A DNA stretch of 64,000 nucleotides, taken from contig NZ_CP045994.1 of assembly GCF_016899425.1 (NCBI RefSeq), positions 1,240,001 to 1,304,000 on the forward strand. The letters are read 5' to 3'. Shown piece after piece: positions 35,837-45,659 of the stretch (position 1 is its first letter; each line of letters begins with the position of its first letter). Under the pieces are notes generated by a model. That model worked only from the letters and a program-made list of their open reading frames with translations, did not search any database and was not told where the DNA came from. Made by a program: the position numbers and the translations under genes. This DNA comes from Burkholderia sp. MS389 (GTDB lineage: Bacteria > Pseudomonadota > Gammaproteobacteria > Burkholderiales > Burkholderiaceae).

Positions 35837-38800
35837 ATGCTCCATCTTTTCTATTCGAACCGTCACGAAACGCTGGCCGACGCGCTGCTCGAGGATCTGG
35901 CCGCGTTCCCGGCCCGCAACGGCCCGTGGGCGCCGCAACAGGTCATCGTGCCGAGCGCGGCGCTGCGCCGCCGCCTCGAGCTCGACATCGCCGCGCGCAA
36001 TGGCGTGTGCGCGAACGTCGAGTTCACCTATCTCGCGCAATGGCTGTGGGCGCAGATCGGCCGCGTGCTGACGGTGCCCGCGCGTTCGCCGTTCGCGCCC
36101 GACCGGCTCGTGTGGCGCTGCTACCGGCTGTTCGCGCAGCCGGCAGGCGACGCGCCGTGGCTCGCGTCGCCGCGGCTGGCCGCGTATCTGTCTGCCTCCG
36201 ACGACGCGATGCGCTACGAACTGGCCCATCGCGTCGCGGCCGTGCTCGATCACTACCTGACCTATCGCCCCGAATGGCTGGCCGCGTGGCAGGCCGGCGA
36301 ATCGGTGCTCGCGGGCGACGCCGCGCCGCGCGGGATCAGCGACGCCGCGCGCGACGACGAACGCTGGCAGGCCGCGCTGTGGCGTGCGCTGCTGGCCGAG
36401 CTGAGCGACAGCGGCACGCCGCCGGCGCACCGTTTCCTCGTCGAGGCGCGCCATCTCGATGCCGAGGCGGTCGCACGCGCCGACTGGCCCGAATCGGTCA
36501 GCGTGTTCGCGCTGCCGACGATGCCGCCGCTGCACGTCGCGCTGCTGCGCGAACTGTCGCGCTGGATCGACGTGCGTGTCTACGCGCTGAACCCGTGCCG
36601 CGAATTCTGGTTCGACATCGTGACCGCCGCGCACGCCGAGGCGCTCGATGCGGCCGGGCGGCGCGACTACCAGGAAGTCGGCCATCCGCTGCTCGCCGAA
36701 TGGGGCAGGCAGACGCAAGCGCAATTGCACATGCTGCATGAGCTGACCGAAAGCGCCGCGTCGGGCGATGCGTCGCGTTTCGTCGAAAATCCCGCATCCA
36801 CCTGGCTCGCGCGCGTGCAGAACGCGATCCTCGAGCTGCAGCCGGAAGCCGAAATCGGCGACACGCCGGTCGAGCGCGGAATCGAGGTGCACGTGTGCCA
36901 CAGCCTCGCGCGCCAGCTCGAGGTGCTGCACGACCGGCTGCTCGCGTGGTTCGACGCCGATGCGAGCCTGCAGCCGTCCGACGTGCTCGTCGCGGTGGCC
37001 GATCTCGCCGCGGCCGGGCCGCTGATCGACGCGGTGTTCGGCACGGCCGGCGCCGGCGGCGCGCGGGTGCCTTACCGGATCACCGGCCTGCCGCCGTCGC
37101 AGGCGAACCCGGTCGCGCGCGTGCTGCTCGACTGGCTCGCGTTGCCGGAGCGGCAGGTCGGCGCGCCGGAGTTGGTCGAATGGCTGCGCGTGGATGCGGT
37201 GGCCGCGCGCTACGACATCGACGCGGCCGCGCTCGAAACGGTGCAGACCTGGCTCGCGGCCGCCGGCGCGCGGCGCGGGCTGTCGCCGCTCGCGAGCGAC
37301 GACGCGGCCGTGCCCGCGCCGCGCCATACGTTCTCCGATGCGCTCGCGCGGCTCTTTCTCGGCTATGCGATGCCCGAAGGCGCGGCGCCGATCGGTGCAT
37401 GGCTGCCGATCGAGGCGGCCACCGGCAGCGAGGCCGAACTGCTCGGCCGGCTCGCGCGCTTCACCGACGATCTCGACGGCTTCGCGCGGCGGCTCGCGGA
37501 ATCGCACACGCCGCGCGGCTGGAGCGAACTGTTTGGCGACACGCTCGCGCGCTTCTTCGATTCGGGCGCCGCGTATGCCGACGCGCTGGCCGGTGTGCGC
37601 GACGCGCTCGACGCGATGCTGGCCGCGATGACGGAGGGCGCGCCCGACGAGGCGTTGCCGGCGGCCGTCGTCCGCGCGGGGCTCGCGGCGGCGCTCGACG
37701 ATCCGGCCCGCGGCGGCGTGCCGTGGGGCGGCGTCACGTTCTCGTCGCTGACGAGCCTGCGCGGGCTGCCGTATCGCGTCGTCTGCCTGCTCGGGATGGA
37801 CGACGGCGTGCTGCCGAGCCTCGCGCGCGCGGACGAATTCGACCTGATGGCCGTGCTGCCGAAGCTGGGCGACCGGCAGCGCCGCGACGACGAGCGCAAT
37901 CTGTTTCTCGATTTGCTGCTGGCCGCACGCGACCGCTTGCTGATCGCCTATACGGGCCGCAGCATTCGCGACAATGCGCCGTTGCCGCCCGCGGCGCTCG
38001 TCGACGAACTGCTCGATCATCTGGCGGACGTCACGGCCGGGCCCGGCGCCGCACCGGACGCGGTCGACGCCGCGCGCCGCGCGTTCATCGTCGAGCATCC
38101 GCTGCAGCCGTTCGCGGCCGCGTATTTCCAGCCGGGCAGCGACCTCGTTTCGTACGACGCCGAGCGGGCGACGCTCGCGTCGCTGCTGGCTGCCGAAGCG
38201 TCGCGCGACGGGCCGCGCGAGCAAGCTTTCTTCGCGCAGCCGCTGCCGGCCGAGCCGGTCGAGCCCGTCGCGTTCGGCGAATTCGAACGTTTCTGGCGGC
38301 ATCCGGCGCGTGCGTTGCTGCGCGGCCGGCTCGGCATCGTGCTGGCCGACGCGCAGGCCGAACTGCTCGATACCGAGCCGTTCGCGCTCGACTTTGCCGG
38401 CAGCGACGCGCTGGCCGAGCGCGTGCTGCCGCTGCTGATCGAAGCAGGCGACGGCGGCGTGCACGATCACGCGCTGCGCATTGCGGACGCGAGCCCGGAG
38501 TTGCCCGGCGGCGCGACGGGCGCGGTGTGGCGCGACCAGGCGCTCGGTTCGATGACGCAGCTTGCGTCGAACGTGCGCCGTGCGCTGGCCGACGGCATCG
38601 AGCGACGGCCGTTCTCGCTCATCGTCGTGCCGAAGTGGCCCGACACCGAGCAGGCGCTGTTCGGCGCCGACGACGCGATGCTGGCGGCCGATGCGGTGCG
38701 CGCACCATTCGAATTGCACGGCACGCTGAACCGGCTGACACCGGCCGGGCAGGTCATCTATCGCTATGCGCGGCCGAGCGCGCGCGACTACCTGTCCGCG

Positions 38801-39175
38801 TGGCTCGCACATCTCGTCTACTGCGCGATCGAGCCCGGCGGCCCGCGCCGCACGCTGTGGTTCGGCAGCGGCGGCGCGTTCGAGCTGACGCCGGTGGCGG
38901 CGCCGCTCGACCGGCTCGCGCCGCTGGCCGCGCTGTTTCGCGCGGGTCGACGCATGCCGCTGCGGTTTTTCCCGCGCAGTGCGTGGGCGAGGGTATCCGA
39001 CGGCGAGGCCAAGGCCGCGAGCGTGTGGATCAACGAGCGGGTCGTGAGCGAAGCCGACGATCCGGCCATCGCGATCGCGTGGCGCGGTGCGCATCCGTCG
39101 CTCGACGAGCCGTTCGGCACGCTCGCGCGGCTCGTGTTCGAACCGCTCGTCGAGCATCTGAAGGAGGTCGCATGA
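35837..39175 (+). CDS. recC: exodeoxyribonuclease V gamma subunit
   Basis: RecC, 1,112 residues, the Chi-recognition and scaffold subunit of RecBCD, which processes double-strand ends. The N-terminal LFYSNRHETLADALLEDLAA and VIVPSAALRRRLELDIA match the family, as does the central GVTFSSLTSLRGLPYRVVCL followed by GMDDGVLP. The ATG at MLHLFYSN is chosen over one 24 bp upstream; no strong ribosome site is seen. Its stop overlaps the recB start (ATGA), showing a coupled recCBD operon, without the ptr gene found between recC and recB in E. coli. Confidence 0.95.
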   Translation: MLHLFYSNRHETLADALLEDLAAFPARNGPWAPQQVIVPSAALRRRLELDIAARNGVCANVEFTYLAQWLWAQIGRVLTVPARSPFAPDRLVWRCYRLFAQPAGDAPWLASPRLAAYLSASDDAMRYELAHRVAAVLDHYLTYRPEWLAAWQAGESVLAGDAAPRGISDAARDDERWQAALWRALLAELSDSGTPPAHRFLVEARHLDAEAVARADWPESVSVFALPTMPPLHVALLRELSRWIDVRVYALNPCREFWFDIVTAAHAEALDAAGRRDYQEVGHPLLAEWGRQTQAQLHMLHELTESAASGDASRFVENPASTWLARVQNAILELQPEAEIGDTPVERGIEVHVCHSLARQLEVLHDRLLAWFDADASLQPSDVLVAVADLAAAGPLIDAVFGTAGAGGARVPYRITGLPPSQANPVARVLLDWLALPERQVGAPELVEWLRVDAVAARYDIDAAALETVQTWLAAAGARRGLSPLASDDAAVPAPRHTFSDALARLFLGYAMPEGAAPIGAWLPIEAATGSEAELLGRLARFTDDLDGFARRLAESHTPRGWSELFGDTLARFFDSGAAYADALAGVRDALDAMLAAMTEGAPDEALPAAVVRAGLAAALDDPARGGVPWGGVTFSSLTSLRGLPYRVVCLLGMDDGVLPSLARADEFDLMAVLPKLGDRQRRDDERNLFLDLLLAARDRLLIAYTGRSIRDNAPLPPAALVDELLDHLADVTAGPGAAPDAVDAARRAFIVEHPLQPFAAAYFQPGSDLVSYDAERATLASLLAAEASRDGPREQAFFAQPLPAEPVEPVAFGEFERFWRHPARALLRGRLGIVLADAQAELLDTEPFALDFAGSDALAERVLPLLIEAGDGGVHDHALRIADASPELPGGATGAVWRDQALGSMTQLASNVRRALADGIERRPFSLIVVPKWPDTEQALFGADDAMLAADAVRAPFELHGTLNRLTPAGQVIYRYARPSARDYLSAWLAHLVYCAIEPGGPRRTLWFGSGGAFELTPVAAPLDRLAPLAALFRAGRRMPLRFFPRSAWARVSDGEAKAASVWINERVVSEADDPAIAIAWRGAHPSLDEPFGTLARLVFEPLVEHLKEVA

Positions 39176-42100
39176 GTGCCGTGTCGCAGCAACCGGCGCT
39201 CGAACTCGACGTGTTCGCGTGCCCGCTCGACGGCGTCAACCAGATCGAGGCGTCGGCCGGCACCGGCAAGACCTGGAACATCTGCGCGCTGTACGTGCGC
39301 CTGCTGCTCGAAAAGGATCTCGGCGCGGACGAAATCCTCGTCGTGACCTTCACGAAAGCGGCGACGGCCGAGCTGCACGAGCGGATTCGCAGCCGGCTCG
39401 CACAGCTTGCGCATGCGCTCGACACGGGCGACGACGGCGGCGATCCGTTCATCGCGCGCCTGCTGGAGACCACGCTCGGCGAAGGCGGCGCGCTCGACGC
39501 CGAGACGGCCGTGAAGCGGATCCGCCGCGCGCTGCGCGCGTTCGACCAGGCCGCGATCCATACGATCCACGCGTTTTGCCAGCGCGCGCTGCAGGAAGCG
39601 CCGTTCGCGGCGGCGATGCCGTTCGCGTTCGACATGGAGGCCGACGATGCGTCGCTGCGCTTCGAACTCGCGGCGGATTTCTGGCGCACGCGCGTCGAAC
39701 CGGCGGCCGCGCGCTGGCCGGGCTTCGCGACCTGGCTCGTCGAATCGGGCGCCGGCCCGGCCGCGCTCGATGCGCAGCTCGCACGCCGGCTGAAGAAGCC
39801 GCTCGCCGCGCTGCGCTGGGACGGCGTGACCGAGCCGGACGAATCGGCGGAAGCGGCGGCGGCCGAATGCTTCGCCGAGGCGGCGCGGATGTGGGCGGCC
39901 GAGCGCGACGCGATCGATGCGTTGCTGCATGCCGCGCAGCCGGCGCTCAATCAGCGCTCGCACAAGCCCGATGCGGTCGCCGATGCGCTCGCCGCGTGGG
40001 CCGTGCATTTCGAGCAGGGCGACGCGACGGCCGCGCTGCCGAAAGCCGCGTTGAAGCTCACGCAAACCGCGCTGACCAAGGCGACCAAAAAAGGCGGCGC
40101 GATACCCGCCCACGCGTTCTTCGACGTGGCCGACGCGCTCGAAGCGGCGGTGGCCGCCGCCGAGGCCGCGCAGCGCGCGCGCTGGCTCGCGCTGATCGCC
40201 GAATGGCTCGACATGGCGCCGGGCGAGCTGGCCGAGCGCAAGCGCACGCGGCGCGTCGTGTCGTTCGACGATCTGCTCGCGAACCTGTATCACGCGCTGC
40301 ACGCGCATCCGTGGCTCGCCGAGACGCTGCGCGCACGCTATCCGGCCGCGTTGATCGACGAGTTTCAGGATACCGATCCGTTGCAGTTCGCGATCTTCGA
40401 CCGGATCTTCGCGCCGGGCGGCCCGCTGTTCCTCGTCGGCGATCCGAAACAGGCGATCTACAGTTTCCGCGCGGCCGATCTGCATACCTATCTCGCCGCG
40501 CGCGCGCGGGCGAGCGCGTGCTACACGCTCGCGGTGAACCAGCGCTCGACGCCCGCGATCGTCGACGCATGCAACCGTTTCTTCATGTCGAATCCGCGCG
40601 CGTTCGTGCTCGACGGGCTCGACTATTACGCGGTGCGCGCCGGCACGCGCGTGCGTGCGCCGTTCGTCGACGAAACCGATCCGGGTCCGGCCGGCGATTT
40701 CCGCGTATGGGCGCTGCCGGGCGGCGAGGGCACGCTGCACAAGCGCGATGCGCAAGCGCAGGCTGCCCAGGCTTGCGCGGCCGAGATCGCGCGGCTGATG
40801 CGCGGCGCGCGGGACGGGCGCGTGCGGCTGGGCGACACGCCGCTGTCGCCGGGCGACATCGCGGTGCTCGTGCAGACGCACCGGCAGGGCAGTCTCGTGA
40901 AGCGCGTGCTCGCGACGTGGGGCATCGGGAGCGTCGAGCTGGCGCAGGCGTCGGTGTTCTCGACCGGCGACGCCGAGCAGCTCGAACGCGTGCTGGCGGC
41001 GATCGATGCACCGGGCGACCTGCGGCGCCTGCGCGCGGCGCTCGCGTCCGACTGGTTCGGGCTCGATGCCGGCGCGCTGTGGCGCATGGAGCAAGGCGAC
41101 GGCGATGCGCCACCCGGTGCATCGGCGGCCGACGGCGCCGACGCGATGAGCTGGGTCGAACGCTTCTCGCGGTATCGGCTGCTGTGGCGCGAACGCGGCT
41201 TCGCGGTGATGTGGCGCACGTTCACGCGCGAGCTGCGGATCGCCGAGCGGCTGATGGCCGGTGCGGACGGCGAGCGCCGCGTGACCGACATCAACCATCT
41301 GGCCGAGTTGACGCAGGCGCGTGCGTCCGCGCAGCCGGGCATCGCGCCGACGCTGCGCTGGCTCGCCGCGCAACGGCTCGACGGCGGCGGCGAGGAAGCG
41401 CAACTGCGGCTCGAATCCGATCGCAACCTCGTGCAGATCGTCACGGTGCACAAGTCGAAGGGGCTCGAATACGCGGTCGTGTTCTGTCCGTTCCTGAACG
41501 ACGGCGGCCTGCGCGAGCCCCCGTCGTCCGCGCTGCCCGATGCGCGCGAGTATCACGACGACGCGGGCGATGCGGTGCTGCATTACGGATGCGACGACGA
41601 AGCGGCCGCGCACGCGGCGCGGCAGGCGTTGCGCGAGCAGGCCGCGGAGCGCGCGCGGCTCGTCTACGTGGCGCTCACGCGTGCGGTGTATCGCTGCTAT
41701 GTCGTGGCCGGGCCCTACCTGTCGTCGCGCTCGACGCGCGAAGCGCGGCGTAGCGTGCTCAACTGGCTCGTCGCGGGCGCCGGCCTTGCGTTCGATGCGT
41801 GGCTCGACGAGCCGCCCGACGAAGCCGCGCTCGATGGGGCGTGGCGCGCGCTTGCGGGCGGCCCCGTGAGCGTCGCGCCGTTGCCCGTGCCTGCGCGCCG
41901 CGAGCGTCTCGCGGCCGGGCACGACGCGTCGCAGACGCTCGCGGCGCGTCATGCGACGCGCGTGCTGCGCGATGCGTGGCGAATGGCGAGCTTCAGCTCG
42001 CTGACCGCGTCGATGGCGCGCGAGGAGGCGGGCGTCGCGGCCGTGCCCGACGACGAACTGCGGCCCGATCACGATGCGCTGGCCGCGGTGACGCCGGACG

Positions 42101-42879
42101 GCGAACCGATGCTGGCCGATATGGTCGCGGCCGACCCGCCGGACGACGACATCCTCGCGTTCCCGCGCGGCGCGGCGGCCGGCGAATGCCTGCACCGCCT
42201 GTTCGAGCTCAGCCGGTTCACGGCGCCCGAAACGTGGCACAAGGCCGCGCTCGGCGCGCTGCACGACCGGCCGGTGGAGGCCGGGCCGGCGCTTGCGACG
42301 CGCCTGCCGGCGATGATGGTGCAGTTGGTCGACGACGTCGTTCACACCGAGCTCGTGCCGGGCATGCGGCTCGTCGATCTCGATCCGGCGAAGCGGCTCG
42401 ACGAAATGGGCTTCCTGTTCCCGACGCCGTCGCTCGACCTGCTGGCGCTGCGCCGGCTGCTGGTCGCGCACGGCTATCCGGACGTTGCACTGGAGGCGGG
42501 TACGCTCGCCGGTTTCATCAAGGGTTTCATCGACATGATCGTCGAACACGACGGCCGTTTCTGGATCGTCGACTGGAAGTCGAACCACCTCGGCACGACG
42601 CCGGATGCCTATGGCCCGCGCGCGCTCGACGTCGCGATGGCCGATCACGCGTATCACCTTCAGGCGCTGCTCTATACGGTCGCGCTGCATCGTTACCTGC
42701 GCGGCCGGCTGCCCGATTACGACTACGACACGCACATCGCGGGCTACCTGTACCTGTTCGTGCGCGGCGTGCGGCCCGGCTGGCGCAGCGGCGGCGAGCC
42801 GGCCGGCGTGCATGCGCGGCGGCCCGCCCGCGCGCTCGTCGACGCACTCGACCGGATGATGGAAGGGGGCCGCGCATGA
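39172..42879 (+). CDS. recB: exodeoxyribonuclease V beta subunit (helicase-nuclease)
   Basis: RecB, 1,235 residues. An SF1A 3'-5' helicase: Walker A EASAGTGKTWN, motif II LIDEFQDTDPLQF, later motifs HKSKGLEYAVVFCPF and RLVYVALTRAVYRCY. The C-terminal nuclease domain shows GFIKGFIDMI and IVDWKSNHLG, the Asp and Lys of the RecB nuclease site. AAGGAGG precedes the ATG, which overlaps the recC stop. With RecC and RecD it unwinds and degrades DNA ends and loads RecA at Chi sites. Confidence 0.96.
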   Translation: MSAVSQQPALELDVFACPLDGVNQIEASAGTGKTWNICALYVRLLLEKDLGADEILVVTFTKAATAELHERIRSRLAQLAHALDTGDDGGDPFIARLLETTLGEGGALDAETAVKRIRRALRAFDQAAIHTIHAFCQRALQEAPFAAAMPFAFDMEADDASLRFELAADFWRTRVEPAAARWPGFATWLVESGAGPAALDAQLARRLKKPLAALRWDGVTEPDESAEAAAAECFAEAARMWAAERDAIDALLHAAQPALNQRSHKPDAVADALAAWAVHFEQGDATAALPKAALKLTQTALTKATKKGGAIPAHAFFDVADALEAAVAAAEAAQRARWLALIAEWLDMAPGELAERKRTRRVVSFDDLLANLYHALHAHPWLAETLRARYPAALIDEFQDTDPLQFAIFDRIFAPGGPLFLVGDPKQAIYSFRAADLHTYLAARARASACYTLAVNQRSTPAIVDACNRFFMSNPRAFVLDGLDYYAVRAGTRVRAPFVDETDPGPAGDFRVWALPGGEGTLHKRDAQAQAAQACAAEIARLMRGARDGRVRLGDTPLSPGDIAVLVQTHRQGSLVKRVLATWGIGSVELAQASVFSTGDAEQLERVLAAIDAPGDLRRLRAALASDWFGLDAGALWRMEQGDGDAPPGASAADGADAMSWVERFSRYRLLWRERGFAVMWRTFTRELRIAERLMAGADGERRVTDINHLAELTQARASAQPGIAPTLRWLAAQRLDGGGEEAQLRLESDRNLVQIVTVHKSKGLEYAVVFCPFLNDGGLREPPSSALPDAREYHDDAGDAVLHYGCDDEAAAHAARQALREQAAERARLVYVALTRAVYRCYVVAGPYLSSRSTREARRSVLNWLVAGAGLAFDAWLDEPPDEAALDGAWRALAGGPVSVAPLPVPARRERLAAGHDASQTLAARHATRVLRDAWRMASFSSLTASMAREEAGVAAVPDDELRPDHDALAAVTPDGEPMLADMVAADPPDDDILAFPRGAAAGECLHRLFELSRFTAPETWHKAALGALHDRPVEAGPALATRLPAMMVQLVDDVVHTELVPGMRLVDLDPAKRLDEMGFLFPTPSLDLLALRRLLVAHGYPDVALEAGTLAGFIKGFIDMIVEHDGRFWIVDWKSNHLGTTPDAYGPRALDVAMADHAYHLQALLYTVALHRYLRGRLPDYDYDTHIAGYLYLFVRGVRPGWRSGGEPAGVHARRPARALVDALDRMMEGGRA

Positions 42880-45203
42880 CCGCGTCCGACGACATGCTCG
42901 AATTCACCGGCGGCCTCGTCGCGCGGCTGCCCGAGCCGGCCGATTTCGGCATCGCGCTCGCGGAGGGCTTTGCGCGCCGCATCGGCGACCTCGCGCGGCG
43001 AGCCGGTGCGCCGTCCGCGTCGGCGCGCTGGGCGGCGCGCGCCGCGTTCGCGACGAGCCGCGCGACCGCCGGCGGCCACGTGTGCGTCGCGCTTGGCGCG
43101 CTCGCGCAGCGCTACGAAGCACCGCTCGACGAAGTGCGCGCCGCGCTCGCCGCGAGCGGCGTGGTCGCGTTCGGCACGCTCGCGCGCGGCGACGAGCGGC
43201 CGCTGATCGTCGATCGGCTCGATCACCTGTACCTGTCGCGCTATTTCGATTACGAACGGCGGCTCGCCGATGCGCTCGTCGCGCAGGCCGGTGTCGCCGC
43301 GCCGGACGAAGGCCTGTCGCCCGACCGCTTGCGCGACAGTCTCGCCCGTTACTTCGGGCCGGCTACGGGCGAAGTCGACTGGCAGCGCGCGGCGGCGATC
43401 GTCGCGCTGACGGGCCGCGTGACGATCGTCAGCGGCGGGCCGGGCACGGGCAAGACGACGACCGTCGTCGGCGTGCTGGCCTGTCTGCTCGACGCCCATC
43501 CGGGGCTGCGCATCGCGCTGGCCGCACCGACCGGCAAGGCCGCGCAGCGGATGCAGGAGGCGCTGCACGCGCGCGCCGGCGATCTGCCGCCCGAGCTCGC
43601 GGCGCGCCTGCCCGACACGTCGTACACGCTGCATCGGCTGCTGGGCGGCGGCGGGGCGGCCGGTTTCCGGCATCATCGCGACAATCCTCTGCCGTACGAT
43701 CTGATCGTCGTCGATGAGGCGTCGATGATCGACGTCGCGCTCGCCGCGCATCTGCTCGACGCGCTCGCGCCGGGCGCGCGGCTCGTGTTGCTGGGCGACA
43801 AGGATCAACTGGCCGCGGTCGAGGCCGGCGCCGTGTTCGCGGAGCTGAGCGCGCGGCCGGCGTTCACCGCCGCGGCGCGCACGCGCATCGCGCACGCGCT
43901 GGGTATCGACGAGGCGGCGTTCGTCGCGGCGTTGCCGATGCCGGACGAAGCTGCGCCGGCGGCGGCGATTTCGGCCGCGCATCCGGTTCCTGCTTCCGCA
44001 CGTGCTCCGGCGTCGCCATCGGCGTCTGCTCCCGTTTCACGCAGATCGGCGCCTCGGTCGTCGAAAGTCGATGCGCGACAGGCGTCGCTCTTCGACGACG
44101 AACCGCAGGATGACGAAGTGTCGTCGACGGCCGACATCGCGCCGCCACAGCCCACCGAGTCGGCACCGGCCGATGCCGGCGCACCAGACAGCAATGCGCC
44201 GGCCTGGATCGAGGCCAACGACCTCGCATGGCTCGACGCCGTCGAGCTACCGCCGTTCGACGCGGACGACGCGGCACTTGCATCGGCAGTGGCGATGGCA
44301 GCCGCATCGCCATTGACCGGCGAAGCCGCTGCCGCGTCCGCCGGCACGCCCGCAGCGGCGTCGGCGCCGCTCGCGGACTGCGTCGTGTGGCTCGAACGCA
44401 ATTACCGCTTCGGGCTCGATTCGCCGATCGGGCGGCTGTCGCTCGCGATCCGCCGCGGCGACGTGCAGGCGGCGCTCGATGCGCTGCCCGCCGACGACTC
44501 GGCAGCCGCATCGTTTCACGACGATGCGGGCGACACGCTGGCGTCATCGACGGTCGAGCGGCTCGCACGGCGCTTCGGCGCCTACCTCGACGCGTTGCGC
44601 GACGCGCTGGCCGCGCCGGCGCCCGATCCGCTGCCGCTGTTCGACGCGCTCAACCGGTTCCGGATCCTGTGCGCGACCCGCAGCGGTTCGCGCGGCGCGG
44701 AACACGTCAATGCGCTGGTGGCCGCGCACATGCGGCATGCAGCGCGCGTGCCGCTCGCGGTCGGCGCGCACTGGTTCACCGGGCGGCCGATCATGGTCAC
44801 GCGCAACGACTATGCGCTGGGGCTGTTCAACGGCGACATCGGCATTGCGCTGCCCGACGCGCACGGCGTGCTGCGCGTGTGGTTCCGGCGCGCGGACGGC
44901 TCCGCGCGCGCGGTGTCGCCGGCTGCGCTGCCGCCGCACGAAACGGCGTTCGCGCTGACGGTGCACAAGTCGCAGGGCTCGGAATTCGACGAAGCGGCGC
45001 TCGTGCTGCCCGCGTCGTTCGGCCGGGTGCTGACGCGCGAGCTCGTTTATACGGCCGTCACGCGCGCGCGCACGCGCGTGCAGGTGATCGGGCCGCGGCG
45101 CGTGCTGGCGCAGGCGGTCGCGACGCGCACGCAGCGCGATTCGGGGCTCGCTGCCCGCGTCGACGAGGCGCTCGCGCGGCGCCGCATGGAGGCTTCGCGA
45201 TGA
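42876..45203 (+). CDS. recD: exodeoxyribonuclease V alpha subunit (5'-3' helicase)
   Basis: RecD, 775 residues against roughly 600-700 for relatives I know. Walker A is [14 protein letters not shown], motif [15 protein letters not shown], and the C-terminal [17 protein letters not shown] and [13 protein letters not shown] are helicase motifs V/VI. The extra length is a Pro/Ala/Ser-rich, probably disordered insertion at about residues 350-500, between the helicase motifs, containing QASLF (402-406), similar to a beta-clamp-binding peptide. The start overlaps the recB stop at ATGA; the stop overlaps arfB likewise. Confidence 0.95.
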   Translation: MTASDDMLEFTGGLVARLPEPADFGIALAEGFARRIGDLARRAGAPSASARWAARAAFATSRATAGGHVCVALGALAQRYEAPLDEVRAALAASGVVAFGTLARGDERPLIVDRLDHLYLSRYFDYERRLADALVAQAGVAAPDEGLSPDRLRDSLARYFGPATGEVDWQRAAAIVALTGRVTIVSGGPGTGKTTTVVGVLACLLDAHPGLRIALAAPTGKAAQRMQEALHARAGDLPPELAARLPDTSYTLHRLLGGGGAAGFRHHRDNPLPYDLIVVDEASMIDVALAAHLLDALAPGARLVLLGDKDQLAAVEAGAVFAELSARPAFTAAARTRIAHALGIDEAAFVAALPMPDEAAPAAAISAAHPVPASARAPASPSASAPVSRRSAPRSSKVDARQASLFDDEPQDDEVSSTADIAPPQPTESAPADAGAPDSNAPAWIEANDLAWLDAVELPPFDADDAALASAVAMAAASPLTGEAAAASAGTPAAASAPLADCVVWLERNYRFGLDSPIGRLSLAIRRGDVQAALDALPADDSAAASFHDDAGDTLASSTVERLARRFGAYLDALRDALAAPAPDPLPLFDALNRFRILCATRSGSRGAEHVNALVAAHMRHAARVPLAVGAHWFTGRPIMVTRNDYALGLFNGDIGIALPDAHGVLRVWFRRADGSARAVSPAALPPHETAFALTVHKSQGSEFDEAALVLPASFGRVLTRELVYTAVTRARTRVQVIGPRRVLAQAVATRTQRDSGLAARVDEALARRRMEASR

Positions 45204-45604
45204 TGATCCGTTACACGCTCGATCCGGCCGACGTCGAATGGACGGCCGTGCGCGCGCAGGGCGCGGGCGGGCAGAACGTCAACAAGGTGTCGAGCGCGAT
45301 TCATCTGCGCTTCGACATCCGCGCGTCGTCGCTGCCGCCGGTTCTCAAGGAGCGGCTGCTCGCGCTGTCCGACCAGCGCATCACGCGCGACGGCATCGTC
45401 GTGATCAAGTCGCAGGAATATCGGACGCAGGAGAAGAATCGCGAGGCCGCGCTCGCTCGTCTCGATGCGCTGATCGGCAGCGTCGCGTACACGCCGCGCG
45501 CCCGGGTCGCGACGCGGCCGACGCGCGCGTCGAAGGAGCGGCGGCTCGAGCACAAGTCGCGCCGCAGCGTGGTGAAGTCGGGGCGCGGGAAGGTGGTCGA
45601 CTGA
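45200..45604 (+). CDS. arfB: alternative ribosome-rescue peptidyl-tRNA hydrolase
   Basis: ArfB/YaeJ, 134 residues. The GAGGQNVNK motif near residue 23 contains the catalytic GGQ of class I release factors, and the C-terminal basic tail ([18 protein letters not shown]) is what ArfB inserts into the empty mRNA channel of stalled ribosomes. GGAGG at 45188 serves the ATG at 45200, which overlaps the recD stop; a second ATG follows immediately. Its linkage to recBCD is translational coupling in this genome and does not imply shared function. Confidence 0.93.
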   Translation: MMIRYTLDPADVEWTAVRAQGAGGQNVNKVSSAIHLRFDIRASSLPPVLKERLLALSDQRITRDGIVVIKSQEYRTQEKNREAALARLDALIGSVAYTPRARVATRPTRASKERRLEHKSRRSVVKSGRGKVVD

Positions 45605-45659
45605 CGAACGAAGGGTCGGTGCTTGTCGCAGGCGAGCGAACGTCCGCCGTGCGCGCCGG

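Noticed and set aside
33065..39157. 2,030-residue open frame on minus opposite recC and the FUSC gene
   Set aside because: It is a shadow frame of high-GC genes: Arg/Ala/Gly-rich, with no domain, and overlaps two well-identified genes across its entire length.
38818..42813. 1,331-residue open frame on minus opposite recB
   Set aside because: Antisense shadow of recB with skewed composition (Arg, His, Glu-rich) and no recognisable fold.
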